Of a stretch of 64,000 nt of DNA, positions 11,401 to 20,099 are shown piece by piece; the first letter of the stretch is position 1, and the number at the start of each line of letters is the position of its first letter. The stretch spans positions 16,897,764 through 16,961,763 of the forward strand of contig NC_088306.1 in assembly GCF_032854445.1 (NCBI RefSeq), read 5' to 3'. The DNA comes from Liolophura sinensis. Taxonomy: Eukaryota; Mollusca; Polyplacophora; Chitonida; Chitonidae. A model generated the notes under the pieces. That model made no database searches, was not told the DNA's origin, and worked only from the letters and a program-made list of their open reading frames with translations. The position numbers and the translations under genes are program-made.

Positions 11401-14400
11401 TGGGTAGATTTGGTCACGTGACACGCTTGAGGGTTTATCACAGGGCTACCTCCCATGTACTGAACTATGTCTCCTATGAATGTTTTAAACTCGAATCGAA
11501 ACTCTCCTGTGTTAGTGGGTAGATTTGGTCATCAGACGTACAGGAGGGTTTATTTCATTTTTACTGGATTATGTTTCTTGTAAATGTTTTGATTACAGTT
11601 TGAACTTTCTGTGCCAGGAGGGTAGGTTCGGTCAGCTGACACACTTGAGGGTTTCTCAGGGGGTTAGCTCCCTTGCTCTGAACTGTTTCTCCTGTCACTG
11701 TTTTGATTCTGTTGTGAACTCTTCTGTGTCAGGCGGGTAGATTTGGTCAGCTGACGTATATGAGGGTTTACCAGGGTTGTTTGAGAAAAGGGGATCAGGT
11801 GATTAACACACGGACTCAGAAGAAGACGCGAGTGCCCCGATTGGTCCGTATGCACGCTGATGAGATGGAAGTAAGTATAGATACATATAAATATCTCAAT
11901 ATTTCACTGGCCACAATGAACAGTCTAAAAAGTTATTAATTGTTATCCAGTTGGATTCCCACAAATGTAATTCATTAAGATATTTACAGGAGTTAGATAA
12001 TTGTAGGAGAGCAAAGTAAAGTTCACTCTGTGCTCAATTTTAGCAAAGGTACGTCGCGATACAATGCAGTATTATTTCAAGCCATTAATGACACTTCGCT
12101 CTGCCAAGTGTCTCTCTTTATAAAGCTGTATTACAGATCAGAATATGGTATTAAAAGTTATCCAGGATGTGAAATTTTAACCTTGAGCTGCACTGGCGAA
12201 GGGTTAAAATTCAGGATTTGAATACCCATATACACTTTCTGAACACGCAGATAACGATTGTTCAAATAGAAAGCCAGTCTCGCGTATATGTGAAGCTGAG
12301 CTAAGAAAAATCATGCTAGCTATGTTGACTGCAGACAGCGCTGGTATAGTGGTGTGATGTCAAGATGATGCGGCGTCACAAAGAAAAAAGACAACCACCT
12401 GTGCAGTAATTTAGCTGCAGTAATTTAGATGCACAGGGTATGAATTTAGTGTCACAAGGAAAAAATTACATCACTCTATGCAGTAATTCAGCTGTGCAGT
12501 AATTCAGTTGCACAGTAATTCAGTTGCACAGTAATTCAGTTGCGCAGTAATTCAGCTGCGCAGTAATTCAGTTGCACAGTAATTTAAGTGTTTTGTCTGT
12601 CCGCCTGTCCATTTGTCTGCCTGTCACCTACAATTTTGAAATATCACCCTATCATAAGCCGATAAAAAGTTAGTTATATATAGAATGATTTTGTGTTTCT
12701 CAATCATCCTTACCACATCTGGTGACGTCTGTTCTTCAGTCTGCCATCACAATACATGTGGGAAAGTTCATTAGTAACTTGCCAAAAGTTAGTGGTTTAT
12801 TCAAGGCTTCCTCCGCCAATAAAACTGATGGCTTAAAGTTGTGGCTTTATACAACAGTGAAATAAAATAAATCTAGAAATTTTTTCTCTGCTTCAGGATG
12901 TATCTGTGGTGTATGCTGGGGACATTTGTGCCTTGTTTGGAATCGACTGTGCCAGCGGAGACACTTTTGTAACGAAGGGCAACACACATATCTCCATGGT
13001 ATGTATCCATGGCAACATGTCTTTCATTGTTATAAAATGTTGCCTGCACTTTTCAGCTAACTTTCAGAACTGGAGCTGGATTAAAGATTCTTGAAATTCA
13101 TTTGAAGTAAGACAGGTGTTGTGCAATGTATTAAATGTTATTCCACATAAACAGCGTTGAAAAGGTGTAACTGACTTATTTGTTAAATTCCAGTACATAA
13201 ACACTTTTAATTGAGTTACAGTAGGCAGGGCAGTAGAGACTTTTTTGAGTGAAGATGTTTGTATCTGTCATGGAGAAACTGAAAAAACAAATTTAGTTGG
13301 AGCCATATTTTGAAATATCACCCTATCATAAGCCTATAAAAAGTTACATATAGAATGACATTGTGTTTCTGAATCATCCTTGCCACATCTGGTGACGTCT
13401 GTTCTTCAGTCTGCCATCAAAATACATGTGGAAAAGTTCATTAGTAACTTGCCAAAAGTTAGTGGTTTATTCAAGGCTTCTTTCACCAATAAAACTTTTG
13501 TAACGAAGAGTGTGTCTGCTGCTTTAATCCTGTCACATAAAATTCTTAGAAAACAAAGAATATATGAAAAGAGCATTTCTAACATTTTTAGTACATTTTA
13601 TTCATTGACAAATGTTCTTTTGGTTTTACCATCGCAGATACTTCGGTTTAGAATCCTCTTTCCCTCAACATCCTCCATTTCTTTATTCCAGGAGTCGATG
13701 TATGTTCCAGAGCCTGTCATCTCCATGTCAATCAAACCTGTAAACAAGGGTGACATTGACAACTTCTCCAAAGGTATCGCTCGCTTTAGTCGCGAAGATC
13801 CCACGTTCTGTGTGAAGTTTGACTCGGAGAGTCGAGAGTCCATCGTGTCGGGAATGGGAGAGCTACACCTAGAAGTTTATGCTCAGGTAACAGAGACTCG
13901 TTAGCAAAGGTTTTTGGTCAGGTAAGCAGATAGAGACACATTAGTAAAGTTTCCCTTTTATAGGTGATTTAACTAGAATGATGTACATGTATATGTTGGA
14001 ATGGGGGCTCAGTTGGTTAGTGTGCAAGTGCAACGTAATGACCCAGAAACCTTTCACCAATGCCGCCGCTGTGAGTTGAAATCCAGCTGATGCTGATTTC
14101 CTCTCTGGCCGTATGTGGGAACGTCTGGTCAGCAACCTGTGGATGGTCGTGGGTTTTCACCAGGCTGTGCCCAGTTTCCTCCCACCACAATGCTGGCCAC
14201 CATCGTACAATTGAAATATTCTTGAGTACGGCATAAAACACCAATGAAATAAATAAATAAATAAATATTGGAACGTTTCTTTCTGTCATAGATTAAACTG
14301 ATCAGAAGCACCACAGGTTTTACTTTTAACTGTATATATATACTTTTATTAATTATATATTTGCTGGAATTCAAATATTTTCAAACTAAAATCAAAATAG

Positions 14401-17400
14401 TTCAGTGTATTAGTTTAGGAAGCTCTGAATTTATTTACATGTCCATTAAAATATCTCAAAAGATTTGTATTTTTATATTTCAGCGACTGGAACGTGAATA
14501 CAATGCCAAGTGTATCCTGGGAAAGCCGAAAGTTGCTTTTCGCGAATCTCTTGTGGGTCCACAGGAGTAAGTTTTTTGTTAACTTTTCAGAAAACCATCT
14601 CTTTTTCCAGAAATAATTAATTCTCCCTGAAAAGTCGTGAATTCCATACACGTTATGCGCAGAATACACATATCTGCACTTGCAGGTGAACTCAAAATTT
14701 AAGTTTTAGCCACAGTTTAGCTACGAGAACTACATGTGTAGCTTTATTGCAGATTTTTTACTGTTCTACATTATGAGAAGATACATGTAACTATGGCATT
14801 AGTTGTGAATTTGTGGTGTATGGAACTCAAGATATTTGTTGATGTAGGTCCAATGACGTGAAACCCACCAATGCCAAAAATTTTTGAAAATCTCATCAAG
14901 ATTGCAACCGAAAAATGTAGGGCTGAATTAATTTGACGCTGAAGGCCCGGTAAGCTGTACACAAAGGCTGTTAAATATTGTTACGGCATTGAAGTGCCAG
15001 GGTGTTTTTTTTTTTAGTGAAACTAAAGTACCTGTTATGTGAACTAACTTGTGACTATTCCAGTGAGATGTGGGAGTTATGGCCCTTGATTGTGAGACAT
15101 TAACATAATTATTGATGACCTTGTGTTGCAGGTTTGACTATTTGCACAAGAAACAGTCCGGAGGTCAAGGACAGTTTGGCCGTGTCATTGGGGTCATGGA
15201 GGTGACTGTTTATAGCTAACCATTTATTAATATTTTGACGAAGACAACAAACATTCCTGTAGAAATGGTTTAAGTTCAGAAATGAAGAAGAGAAACAGTA
15301 GAAACTGTCATTTGGTGATCTTTCAACTTTGAGAGAGACAGTTTGCCTCTTGTAAAAGACTTTGAAAAGGTTAAAGGTTATAGTTGCATTGGTGAGGGTT
15401 TCTTTGTTCACTGCTCAGGGGAGTCTGCATTTAGAAAAGATTGGAGGGTGTCAGATCTGGTGTCTCTATGCTTTGACCAGATGGTTGTCACTATACTGTT
15501 ACTAGAGGGACTGTCATTTCTAGTGTTTCTTTGCTTTCACTGTGACCTGTGTATTATGAGTAAGTAAGTGCTTAGGGTTTAACGTTGTACTAACGTTGTT
15601 TTTCAGTCATGATTTCCATCGCTCTTTTATCTAGTGCTGCCTCAATGAATGACTTACCAAATGCCTGTATTTTAACCTTCTAATGAGTGATTCTTAAATC
15701 TCAGAATGAAACCTGTGAAAAGTTTCAAAAAACAAGAGCACCATTGTAAACAGAAATCTGATTGTTACATGTACATGCCAGAGGTCTCAAAAAGGACTTG
15801 CTGTCTTTCTGTTTTCAGCCCCTTCCTCCTGAAGAAAACACAAAGGTCATTTTCCAAGATTTGACGTCAGGTCCTGATATACCCAAGCAGTATATACCTT
15901 CAATAGAAAAGGTTTGTACAGGTCCTGATATACCTGTATAGTATATCCTCACAATAGAGAAGGTTTGTACAGGTCCTGATATACCCATATAGTATATGCC
16001 CACAACAGAAAAGGTTTGTACAGGTTTTGATGTACCCAAGCAGTATATACCCTCAATAGAAAAGGTTTGTACAGGTCCTGATTTACCCATATAGTATATG
16101 CCCTCAATGTAAAAGGTTTGTACAGGTCCTGACATACCCAGTCAGTATATACCCTCAATGGAAAAGGTTTGTACAGGTCCTGATATACCTGTATAGTATA
16201 TGCCCTCAATAGAAAAAGTTTGTACAGGTCCTGATATACCCAAGCAGTAAATACCCTTAATAGAAAAGGTTTGTACAGGTCCTGATATACCCAAACAGTA
16301 TATACCCACAATAGAAAAGGCTTGTACAGGTTTTGATATACCCAAGCAGTATATACCCTCAATAAAAAAGGTTTGTACAGGTCCTTACATACCCATATAG
16401 TATATACCCTCAATAGAAAAGGTTTGTGCATGAAGTTTTGCTAATATTTCAGTAGGCCTGATAATCATCAAGGGTTCTAGCCCACCCGTGATAAGTATGA
16501 CAGATCTGGGCCCGCAAATTGTTAAAAATTGGTTTCAGGTGACAAGATTTTATGTTTCGGTTTCTTAAGAACAAATACGGTGGCAGGAGACACATCTTTT
16601 TATTTATTTATTTATTTGATTGGTGTTTTACGCTGTACTCAAGCATATTTCACTTATACAACAGCGGCCAGCATTATGGTGAATGCAAACTGGGCGGAGC
16701 CCGGGGGAAACCCACGGCCATCCGCAGGTTGCTGGCAGACCTTCCCATGTACGGCCGGAGAGGAAGCCAGCATGAGCTGGACTTGAACTCACAGCGACCG
16801 CATTGGTGAGAGACTCCTGGGTACTTACGCTGCGCTAGCGCGCTAACCAACTGAGCCACAGAGGCCCCCACATCTTTTTATAGTGAGCTTCAATAATACA
16901 TCAGTTGAATTTCACTGACTCAGTTTATTAACTACATGTATATGTAATGTGGTACCAAAGGAAAGACAGAGAGATTCTAAAAAACATAGTAGATTTATCC
17001 CCGAATGTTATAGATGTGTGTAATACTACTGATCTAATTGACATGGACAGTCACAAACACAACCAGGCATTACTGTTCCAAATACCTTACTAACATTATT
17101 CTTATATGGAAAGGAGTTTTCCTGTAGAGACTTTAACACAATATAATTGAGATGGAAAAAAGTTTTCTGATATTTTTGGAGAAATATAAACAATTCTTTA
17201 GGGAAAACCACACTTTCTTGATCGTATTTTGTGTTTAGCTTTAAAGATGTGTGAAAGTCAGATCAGAGGAGCATATTTGTGTTTGTCATTGTAGCAGTCT
17301 AATAGTCTTGGATGGATGTATTTTTGTTGTTGTTACAGGGCTTCAGGAAGGCTTGTGAGAAGGGGTTCTTGGCTGGTCAGAAAGTTTCAGGAGTCGTCTT

Positions 17401-20099
17401 CAAGCTCTTGGATGGTAAATGGTTTCTGGACCTTTCTTTTTTTTTTTCTTTTTTTTTTTACAATGCTGTTAATGTTAATGTTGATGTTTTTTTTCTTGTC
17501 ATATGAGAACCCATAGTATGTATTAAGTACATGTAATTGTGTTTTGTCATCAACCTGCCCGTTATGAGTCGGACTGTCAGCATTGTGATAGGCCTGCTTC
17601 AAGGAGACAACAATGTCCTGTGACAAAAATTATGCTGCAGATCTTATTACTGTATGTCTCCTAAAGTTCAGAATTTTGTAAATAACACACTTCGTTTGAT
17701 TCTGATTGTGTCACCCACCCTATAAGGTCACTTCATTGTTATTTGTGAAGTTTGGTAATTTTCATGGCAGAAAAACTTAAATGTGGGTGCCTAAAGTATG
17801 GTTTTAAGGCCAGTATGCGTTTCCGAAATTGCATTTGTTCGTATCAAATTTTAAGTGAAATACAGTGAAGTGAAGGCAATTGAAAAAACAAATAAAACAC
17901 AATTCAAATAAAAAGTATAAAATTAAAATACTGTCATCAGAGCCATTCTGTGTGGTCTAGTCTTAATCATTGCTTTCCTCATCTTTCCTCAGACATTGAC
18001 TAAAGACGAAGAAGATGTGAAGGATGTCACATGTGAAGGCTAAAATGTCAGCAACATGACCAGTCAATATTTGTTGTTTTACAAACATTATTTGTGTTTG
18101 CTGTCTTTTCCAGGTTCTAGCCATGCCGTAGATTCCAGTGATCTGGCCTTTACATTGGCTGCTGAATTTGCTGTCAGACAAGGTTTGTCTCCCCTTACTT
18201 CATATTTCTTCCAATTCTGTATATTCATTCCAGATAACCACACAATGTTTTTTCTCAGAAATTCATGAAACATTTAAGTGGCAAGATAAACAGGTGCTGA
18301 AAAAACACAACAGCTTCCTTAATGTGCACAGGTTTTCAAGGAGATATGTCTCGAAATGTACAGTTGCTAACGGCATTACCATTGTTATTCAAAATATACA
18401 GCATTTCACCTAAAATTTAACATTTTTCAAGTGACACATTTTGCTTGGTCTGTCTGATTCATGCAACTTATAGGACCTTTCAAGATGTTGTTGTGAAGTG
18501 TTGGCATTAAAAGCATCACTTTAAGGTCTTCATAGGATTCTGAAAGTGCTTAAAAATTAGGAAACATATATCAGACAGATGTAATAGACATATATCAGAC
18601 AGGTGTAATAGACATATATCAGACAGGTGTAATAGACATATATCAGACAGATGTAATAGACATATATCAGACAGGTGTAATAGACATATCAGACAGGTGT
18701 AATAGACATATATTAGACAGGTGTAATACACATTTATCAGACAGGTGTAATAGACATTTATCAGACAGGTGTAATAGACATTTATCAGACAGGTGTAATA
18801 GACATATAAATAGGACAACATGGATGAAAAATGGATAACATCATGAATAAGACAAATTGAACAACATCCTTGTAAAATTGGGAAAACATGACCAAAAAGT
18901 GCTTATAAAGGGTGGGGGGAATAGGCCAGAAAGCTTTTTAATTTGACATGCCTAAGACTGGAACAACATTCTTTGAATGGACTAAAGACGTAAAAAACTG
19001 ATCAACATAATTACATAAATCTGGTAGTAATATTACCACACCCACAATAAATGACTACTGTTTATCCCCCACCTTTGATATGTTCCACAGTGTTTCAGGA
19101 AGGATCTTGGCACATTCTAGAACCTGTCATGTTGGTGGAGGTCAGCGCACCTCAGGAGTTCCAAGGCAGTGTCATGTCAGGGCTGTCTAAACGCCATGCC
19201 CTCATTCAAGGCACAGACGCTAACGAGGGCTATTTCAGTATCTTTTGTGAGGTAAGCTGATACCTATATATACGGGGGTTTCTAAATGTCACGCCATCAT
19301 TCAGGGCACCGATGTCAACGAGTGCTATTTCATTATCTTCTGTGAGGTGAGCTGCTAGATATGTGTTCGGTGGCCAGGAGGTATAGAGTGTGCACGTCAT
19401 AAGCAGCAGATAATGGCGTCAGTCTAAGCAAGTTCTGTCCTAACGCTCTAGTGTTGAAGTAAAGTGTTTGGTTTCAAGTATTTTTTTTTTTTTGTGGGTA
19501 CCTAGTAATGGAATAAATCTACAGTTTGACAAGGGGAGCACAGTACATGTCAGTGATGCTTAAAGGTGTGTCTTCCACATAAATGTCTCTATTTCGAGGA
19601 AACCAAAATATTCTGTAGTATATTCTTGTGTTTATTGGTTCAGCTGTTTGTATTATGAAATTGACAGCTGTGTCTCTCTGTAAAACCACATAGTAATAAT
19701 AAAACAAGCAGCATGTTTGTGGCCAGCTCTTTGCATGGACAACAGGTTTTCTACAAGAAAACACTGCATAGGAATAAATACATTCGTGGATAACGAGATA
19801 TAAACTACCAGTATGTAATTGTGCATAAAATGCTGATGTCATGACTGGTTCAGTGCAGTCATTGTTTGTGGCTAGAACTGCTTTTCATTGGTGGATGTTT
19901 GTTTTGCTGCCAGGTGCCCCTAAACGAGATGTTTGGGTATGCATCAGAGCTGAGGTCACAGACTCAAGGTCAGGGAGAGTTCACGATGGAATATGCACGA
20001 TACTGCCCTGCGCTGGGCGACACGCAGCAGGCGCTGATACAGCAGTACCAGGAGGAGATGGGGATAGGAATGCAAGACAAGAAGAAGAAGCGTAGTTGA
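2373..20099 (+). CDS. GFM1: Elongation factor G1, mitochondrial (19 exons)
   Basis: Translational GTPase that moves tRNAs and mRNA through the mitochondrial ribosome after each peptide bond. Exons: 2373-2432, 3228-3269, 3425-3544, 5721-5853, 7829-8033, 8867-8983, 9287-9360, 9702-9936, 11097-11178, 11733-11870, 12897-12998, 13692-13886, 14484-14566, 15132-15201, 15819-15911, 17339-17414, 18114-18182, 19091-19251, 19914-20099. They sum to 2241 nt (746 aa plus stop), close to the 751 aa of human GFM1, and phases agree at every junction. G motifs: AHIDSGKT at 49-56 (G1), RGIT at 94-97 (G2), DTPGH at 116-120 (G3), NKLD at 170-173 (G4), GTALK at 294-298 (G5). The AHIDSGKT form of G1 is typical of the EF-G1 branch. 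Residues 1-34 are basic and hydroxylated, as in a mitochondrial presequence. The gene looks intact. Confidence 0.96.
3228..3269 (+). CDS. GFM1: GFM1 exon 2
   Basis: Short 42-nt exon (residues 21-34) between acceptor tttgcag and donor gtgaga, phase 0 on both sides. It still belongs to the poorly conserved presequence, so it is supported by splice sites and phase rather than by homology. Confidence 0.78.
3425..3544 (+). CDS. GFM1: GFM1 exon 3 (P-loop)
   Basis: Residues 35-74, containing [18 protein letters not shown], the GTP-binding P-loop of EF-G1. Acceptor tttgtag, donor gtaact, phase 0 on both sides. Confidence 0.95.
4073..5098 (+). repeat. 20-21 bp minisatellite in GFM1 intron 3
   Basis: About 50 imperfect copies of a unit close to caggtaccaggaggttttgt fill roughly 1 kb of intron 3. 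Variation is mainly at the ACC/ACT/ACG positions and in the length of the T run. Every unit contains CAGGTA, which resembles a 5' splice site. The several overlapping open frames across it are by-products of the periodicity, not genes. Confidence 0.95.
5262..5340 (-). mobile_element. tRNA-like head of a third SINE-type element
   Basis: The minus strand reads TGGCCTAATGGTTAGAGCG (A-box-like) followed by GGATCAAACCC (B-box-like), spaced as in a tRNA gene. No acceptor stem pairing can be recognised and the flanks are not tRNA-like, so this is read as a SINE head in GFM1 intron 3, not a working tRNA gene. A similar head occurs near 58.7 kb. Confidence 0.45.
5721..5853 (+). CDS. GFM1: GFM1 exon 4 (switch I, G3)
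   Basis: Residues 75-119. Contains [16 protein letters not shown] (G2/switch I) and INIIDTPG, the start of G3. Acceptor ctaccag, donor gtaagg, ending in phase 1 inside the Gly codon of DTPGH. Confidence 0.96.
6386..6740. repeat. Interspersed repeat, copy 1 of a diverged pair in intron 4
   Basis: About 350 bp that shares ordered blocks with 7085-7395: gattttcagacttcta, then ctcaaaaaccactt, then a gctataacttgg block, then gggctga followed by tgaaatga. The two lie in direct orientation about 680 bp apart inside GFM1 intron 4. Divergence is high and no coding capacity is seen. The family is not recognised. Confidence 0.6.
6839..6872 (-). mobile_element. SINE family 1 tail fragment
   Basis: Only the 3' tail is present (ttatttatttgattgatgttttacgctgtact as seen on the plus strand, split here for length: tttgattgatgttttacg). 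The rest of the element is missing, so this is a truncated or deleted copy. Confidence 0.6.
7085..7395. repeat. Interspersed repeat, copy 2 of a diverged pair in intron 4
   Basis: Partner of 6386-6740. It shares the same block order, including gattttcagacttctat and ctcaaaaaccacttgga, and lies between it and exon 5. Confidence 0.6.
7556..7776 (+). mobile_element. MITE-like element, distant copy
   Basis: It begins with ctgtaatttttcagccttt and ends with gagaaaaggttgaggaat, which form imperfect terminal inverted repeats. The interior (attcaagcatattctgaaga, then ttggccaatcca) is shared with 35203-35398 and 59173-59394. It is non-coding and lies 50 bp upstream of GFM1 exon 5. Confidence 0.5.
7829..8033 (+). 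CDS. GFM1: GFM1 exon 5 (G3-G4)
   Basis: Residues 119-187: the HVDF part of G3, [16 protein letters not shown], and NKLD at 170-173, which reads the guanine base. Acceptor tgttacag, donor gtactg, ending in phase 2. An antisense open frame over the same bases is a shadow. Confidence 0.96.
8277..8505 (+). mobile_element. SINE family 1, degenerate copy in GFM1 intron 5
   Basis: The tRNA-like head (gtggccgagggggttagca, then tgagttcaagtccag), body and tail (gtaaaacaccaatgtaataa) are recognisable, with many substitutions and a shortened body. It is older than the copies at 1.2, 16.6 and 46.6 kb. Confidence 0.8.
8867..8983 (+). CDS. GFM1: GFM1 exon 6
   Basis: Residues 187-226, reading [17 protein letters not shown] and [13 protein letters not shown], which align with the human segment ending IVDLIEERAIYF. 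This is the G' subdomain side of the GTPase domain. Acceptor cccgcag, donor gtaaga. Confidence 0.95.
9287..9360 (+). CDS. GFM1: GFM1 exon 7
   Basis: Residues 226-251, [12 protein letters not shown] to DRRQELI, the acidic linker of the G' region. Acceptor ttttacag, donor gtaact; enters in phase 2 and leaves in phase 1. Confidence 0.93.
9702..9936 (+). CDS. GFM1: GFM1 exon 8 (G5)
   Basis: Residues 251-329. Contains [29 protein letters not shown] (G5, GTALK) and the [16 protein letters not shown] segment that ends the G domain. Acceptor ttttccag. The donor is placed at GG|gtatat because only this leaves phase 2 for exon 9 and fits the family alignment; translation past it is intronic. Confidence 0.94.
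10083..10120 (+). mobile_element. Fragment of SINE family 2
   Basis: The string cggtggtttactcc followed by taaatctgacc matches the family-2 body at 40590-40790. It directly abuts the family-1 copy that follows. Confidence 0.4.
10121..10346 (+). mobile_element. SINE family 1, degenerate copy in GFM1 intron 8
   Basis: Recognisable body and tail (accataatgctgatcgccg, then aagtgaaatattcttga, then accaatcaaatgaatga). The tRNA-like head is badly decayed, with the B box lost. Confidence 0.7.
10398..10506 (+). repeat. 12-bp based minisatellite in GFM1 intron 8
   Basis: Short array of gagtacatgaag-type units mixed with gtgaag insertions. Both strands stay open, giving artefactual repetitive peptides such as KEYMKEYM. 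There is no sign that it is coding. Confidence 0.85.
10944..11066 (+). mobile_element. SINE family 1, 5'-truncated relic
   Basis: Only the 3' half is left (ggatggtcgtgtgtttccct, then cataatgctgg, then a decayed tail). It ends about 30 bp before the exon 9 acceptor. Confidence 0.6.
11097..11178 (+). CDS. GFM1: GFM1 exon 9
   Basis: Residues 329-356, ending [11 protein letters not shown], which matches the start of domain II (human HPFVGLAFKLE). Acceptor tttcag, donor gtatgg. The reading frame is fixed by the phase-2 exit of exon 8; another frame through this exon hits a stop. Confidence 0.94.
11402..11720 (+). repeat. Three decayed tandem copies of the exon 10 acceptor edge
   Basis: The sequence around the true exon 10 start (gggtagatttggtcag at 11735) is preceded by related copies beginning at 11402, 11517 and 11620, spaced 115, 103 and 115 bp. 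Each has about 40-50 bp resembling exon 10 followed by intron-like sequence (a gaactgt/cctgt block). The third copy still has an acceptor-like tctgtgccag and an open [12 protein letters not shown]-like frame. Confidence 0.8.
11733..11870 (+). CDS. GFM1: GFM1 exon 10 (domain II)
   Basis: Residues 357-402: [19 protein letters not shown]-like turn and VRMHADEME. This is the beta-barrel domain II. Acceptor gtgtcag, donor gtaagt, phase 0 on both sides. It is the last of four tandem copies of this edge and the only one that continues into the full exon. Confidence 0.95.
12410..12585 (+). repeat. 18-19 bp minisatellite in GFM1 intron 10
   Basis: About nine imperfect units of gcagtaattcagttgcaca, varying at the ttagat/ttcagct positions. 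Non-coding. Confidence 0.85.
12636..12830 (+). repeat. Duplicated intron segment, copy 1 (before exon 11)
   Basis: About 195 bp (from gaaatatcaccctatcataa to caataaaact) is repeated with few changes at 13311-13497, on the other side of exon 11. Both contain the block agtaacttgccaaaagttag. Confidence 0.9.
12897..12998 (+). CDS. GFM1: GFM1 exon 11 (domain II)
   Basis: Residues 403-436: [18 protein letters not shown] followed by ASGDTF, highly conserved in EF-G1. Acceptor cttcag, donor gtatgt, phase 0 on both sides. Confidence 0.95.
13311..13509 (+). repeat. Duplicated intron segment, copy 2, with a scrap of exon 11
   Basis: Repeats 12636-12830 and then continues directly into cttttgtaacgaag, a 14-bp string that otherwise occurs inside exon 11 (12964-12977). 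This fits a tandem duplication that once covered intron 10 end plus exon 11, followed by loss of most of the exon copy. Confidence 0.75.
13692..13886 (+). CDS. GFM1: GFM1 exon 12 (domain III)
   Basis: Residues 437-501: [33 protein letters not shown] and [13 protein letters not shown], the EF-G domain III signature. Acceptor tattccag, donor gtaaca, phase 0. Translation upstream of 13692 is intronic. Confidence 0.96.
14004..14267 (+). mobile_element. SINE family 1 in GFM1 intron 12
   Basis: Near full length: head ggctcagttggttagtgtg, B-box-like tgagttgaaatcc, body, and tail caccaatgaaataaataaat. Moderately diverged, no clear target-site duplication. Confidence 0.88.
14484..14566 (+). CDS. GFM1: GFM1 exon 13 (domain IV start)
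   Basis: Residues 502-529, [20 protein letters not shown], which aligns with the human [16 protein letters not shown] segment. Acceptor atttcag, donor gtaagt after GA, phase 2. Confidence 0.95.
15132..15201 (+). CDS. GFM1: GFM1 exon 14 (domain IV)
   Basis: Residues 529-552: [20 protein letters not shown], the conserved HKKQSGG(A/Q)GQ(Y/F)G motif. Acceptor gttgcag, donor gtgact. Confidence 0.95.
15819..15911 (+). CDS. GFM1: GFM1 exon 15 (domain IV)
   Basis: Residues 553-583: [14 protein letters not shown] then [14 protein letters not shown], matching human IPKQFVPAVEK. Acceptor ttttcag, donor gtttgt, phase 0 on both sides. The last 51 bp with the donor (15861-15911) form the first copy of the adjoining minisatellite. 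Confidence 0.94.
15861..16421 (+). repeat. 51-bp minisatellite made from the exon 15 end and its donor
   Basis: Eleven head-to-tail units of exactly 51 bp (17 codons). Unit starts fall at 15861, 15912, 15963, 16014, 16065, 16116, 16167, 16218, 16269, 16320 and 16371. The first unit is the end of exon 15. The others repeat the exon text (ggtcctgatatacccaagca, then gtatataccctcaatagaaa) and the donor gtttgtacag. Units differ by substitutions only, so length is conserved. Several units carry an in-frame TAG (at ccata-tag), so reading through the donor would terminate early. Long antisense frames here are a by-product of the 51-bp period. Confidence 0.95.
16603..16868 (-). mobile_element. SINE family 1, full length with TSD, in GFM1 intron 15
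   Basis: Complete head-body-tail copy on the minus strand, very similar to the copies at 1.2 and 46.6 kb. A target-site duplication close to acatcttttta flanks it (16592-16602 and 16870-16880). Confidence 0.9.
17339..17414 (+). CDS. GFM1: GFM1 exon 16
   Basis: Residues 584-609: [20 protein letters not shown], matching human GFLDACEKGPLSGHKLSG. Acceptor gttacag, donor gtaaat, leaves in phase 1. Confidence 0.95.
18114..18182 (+). CDS. GFM1: GFM1 exon 17
   Basis: Residues 609-632: [20 protein letters not shown], corresponding to human HHMVDSNEISFIRAGEGA. Acceptor tttccag, donor gtttgt, phase 1 on both sides. Confidence 0.92.
18563..18806 (+). repeat. 24-bp minisatellite in GFM1 intron 17
   Basis: About ten units of acatatatcagacaggtgtaatag (24 bp; shown here in parts as acatatatcagacagg and tgtaatag). 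Since 24 is a multiple of three, both strands give open repetitive frames, which are artefacts. Confidence 0.9.
19091..19251 (+). CDS. GFM1: GFM1 exon 18 (domain V)
   Basis: Residues 632-685: [20 protein letters not shown] and [13 protein letters not shown], the EF-G C-terminal domain (human [20 protein letters not shown]). Acceptor ttccacag, donor gtaagc. Confidence 0.96.
19277..19355 (+). repeat. Decayed tandem copy of the exon 18 end and donor
   Basis: Shifted by exactly 95 bp from 19182-19260. It still reads open as [20 protein letters not shown] followed by CE and a donor gaggtgagctg. No acceptor lies between the copies, and the intron start between them has an in-frame TGA, so it cannot add residues by simple read-through. 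Confidence 0.88.
19914..20099 (+). CDS. GFM1: GFM1 exon 19 (C-terminus and stop)
   Basis: Residues 686-746 and [23 protein letters not shown] then [10 protein letters not shown], the end of domain V, and a basic KKKKRS tail like the lysine-rich end of human GFM1. Acceptor gctgccag. Overlapping frames from 19841 are shadows. Confidence 0.96.
   Translation: MPLNEMFGYASELRSQTQGQGEFTMEYARYCPALGDTQQALIQQYQEEMGIGMQDKKKKRS

Noticed and set aside
13598-13843. Minus-strand frame over GFM1 exon 12
   Set aside because: Antisense shadow; the plus strand encodes EF-G domain III.
15949-16431. 160-residue open frame on the minus strand
   Set aside because: It is a 17-residue repeat created by the 51-bp minisatellite antisense to GFM1 exon 15; no start context, domain or splice support.
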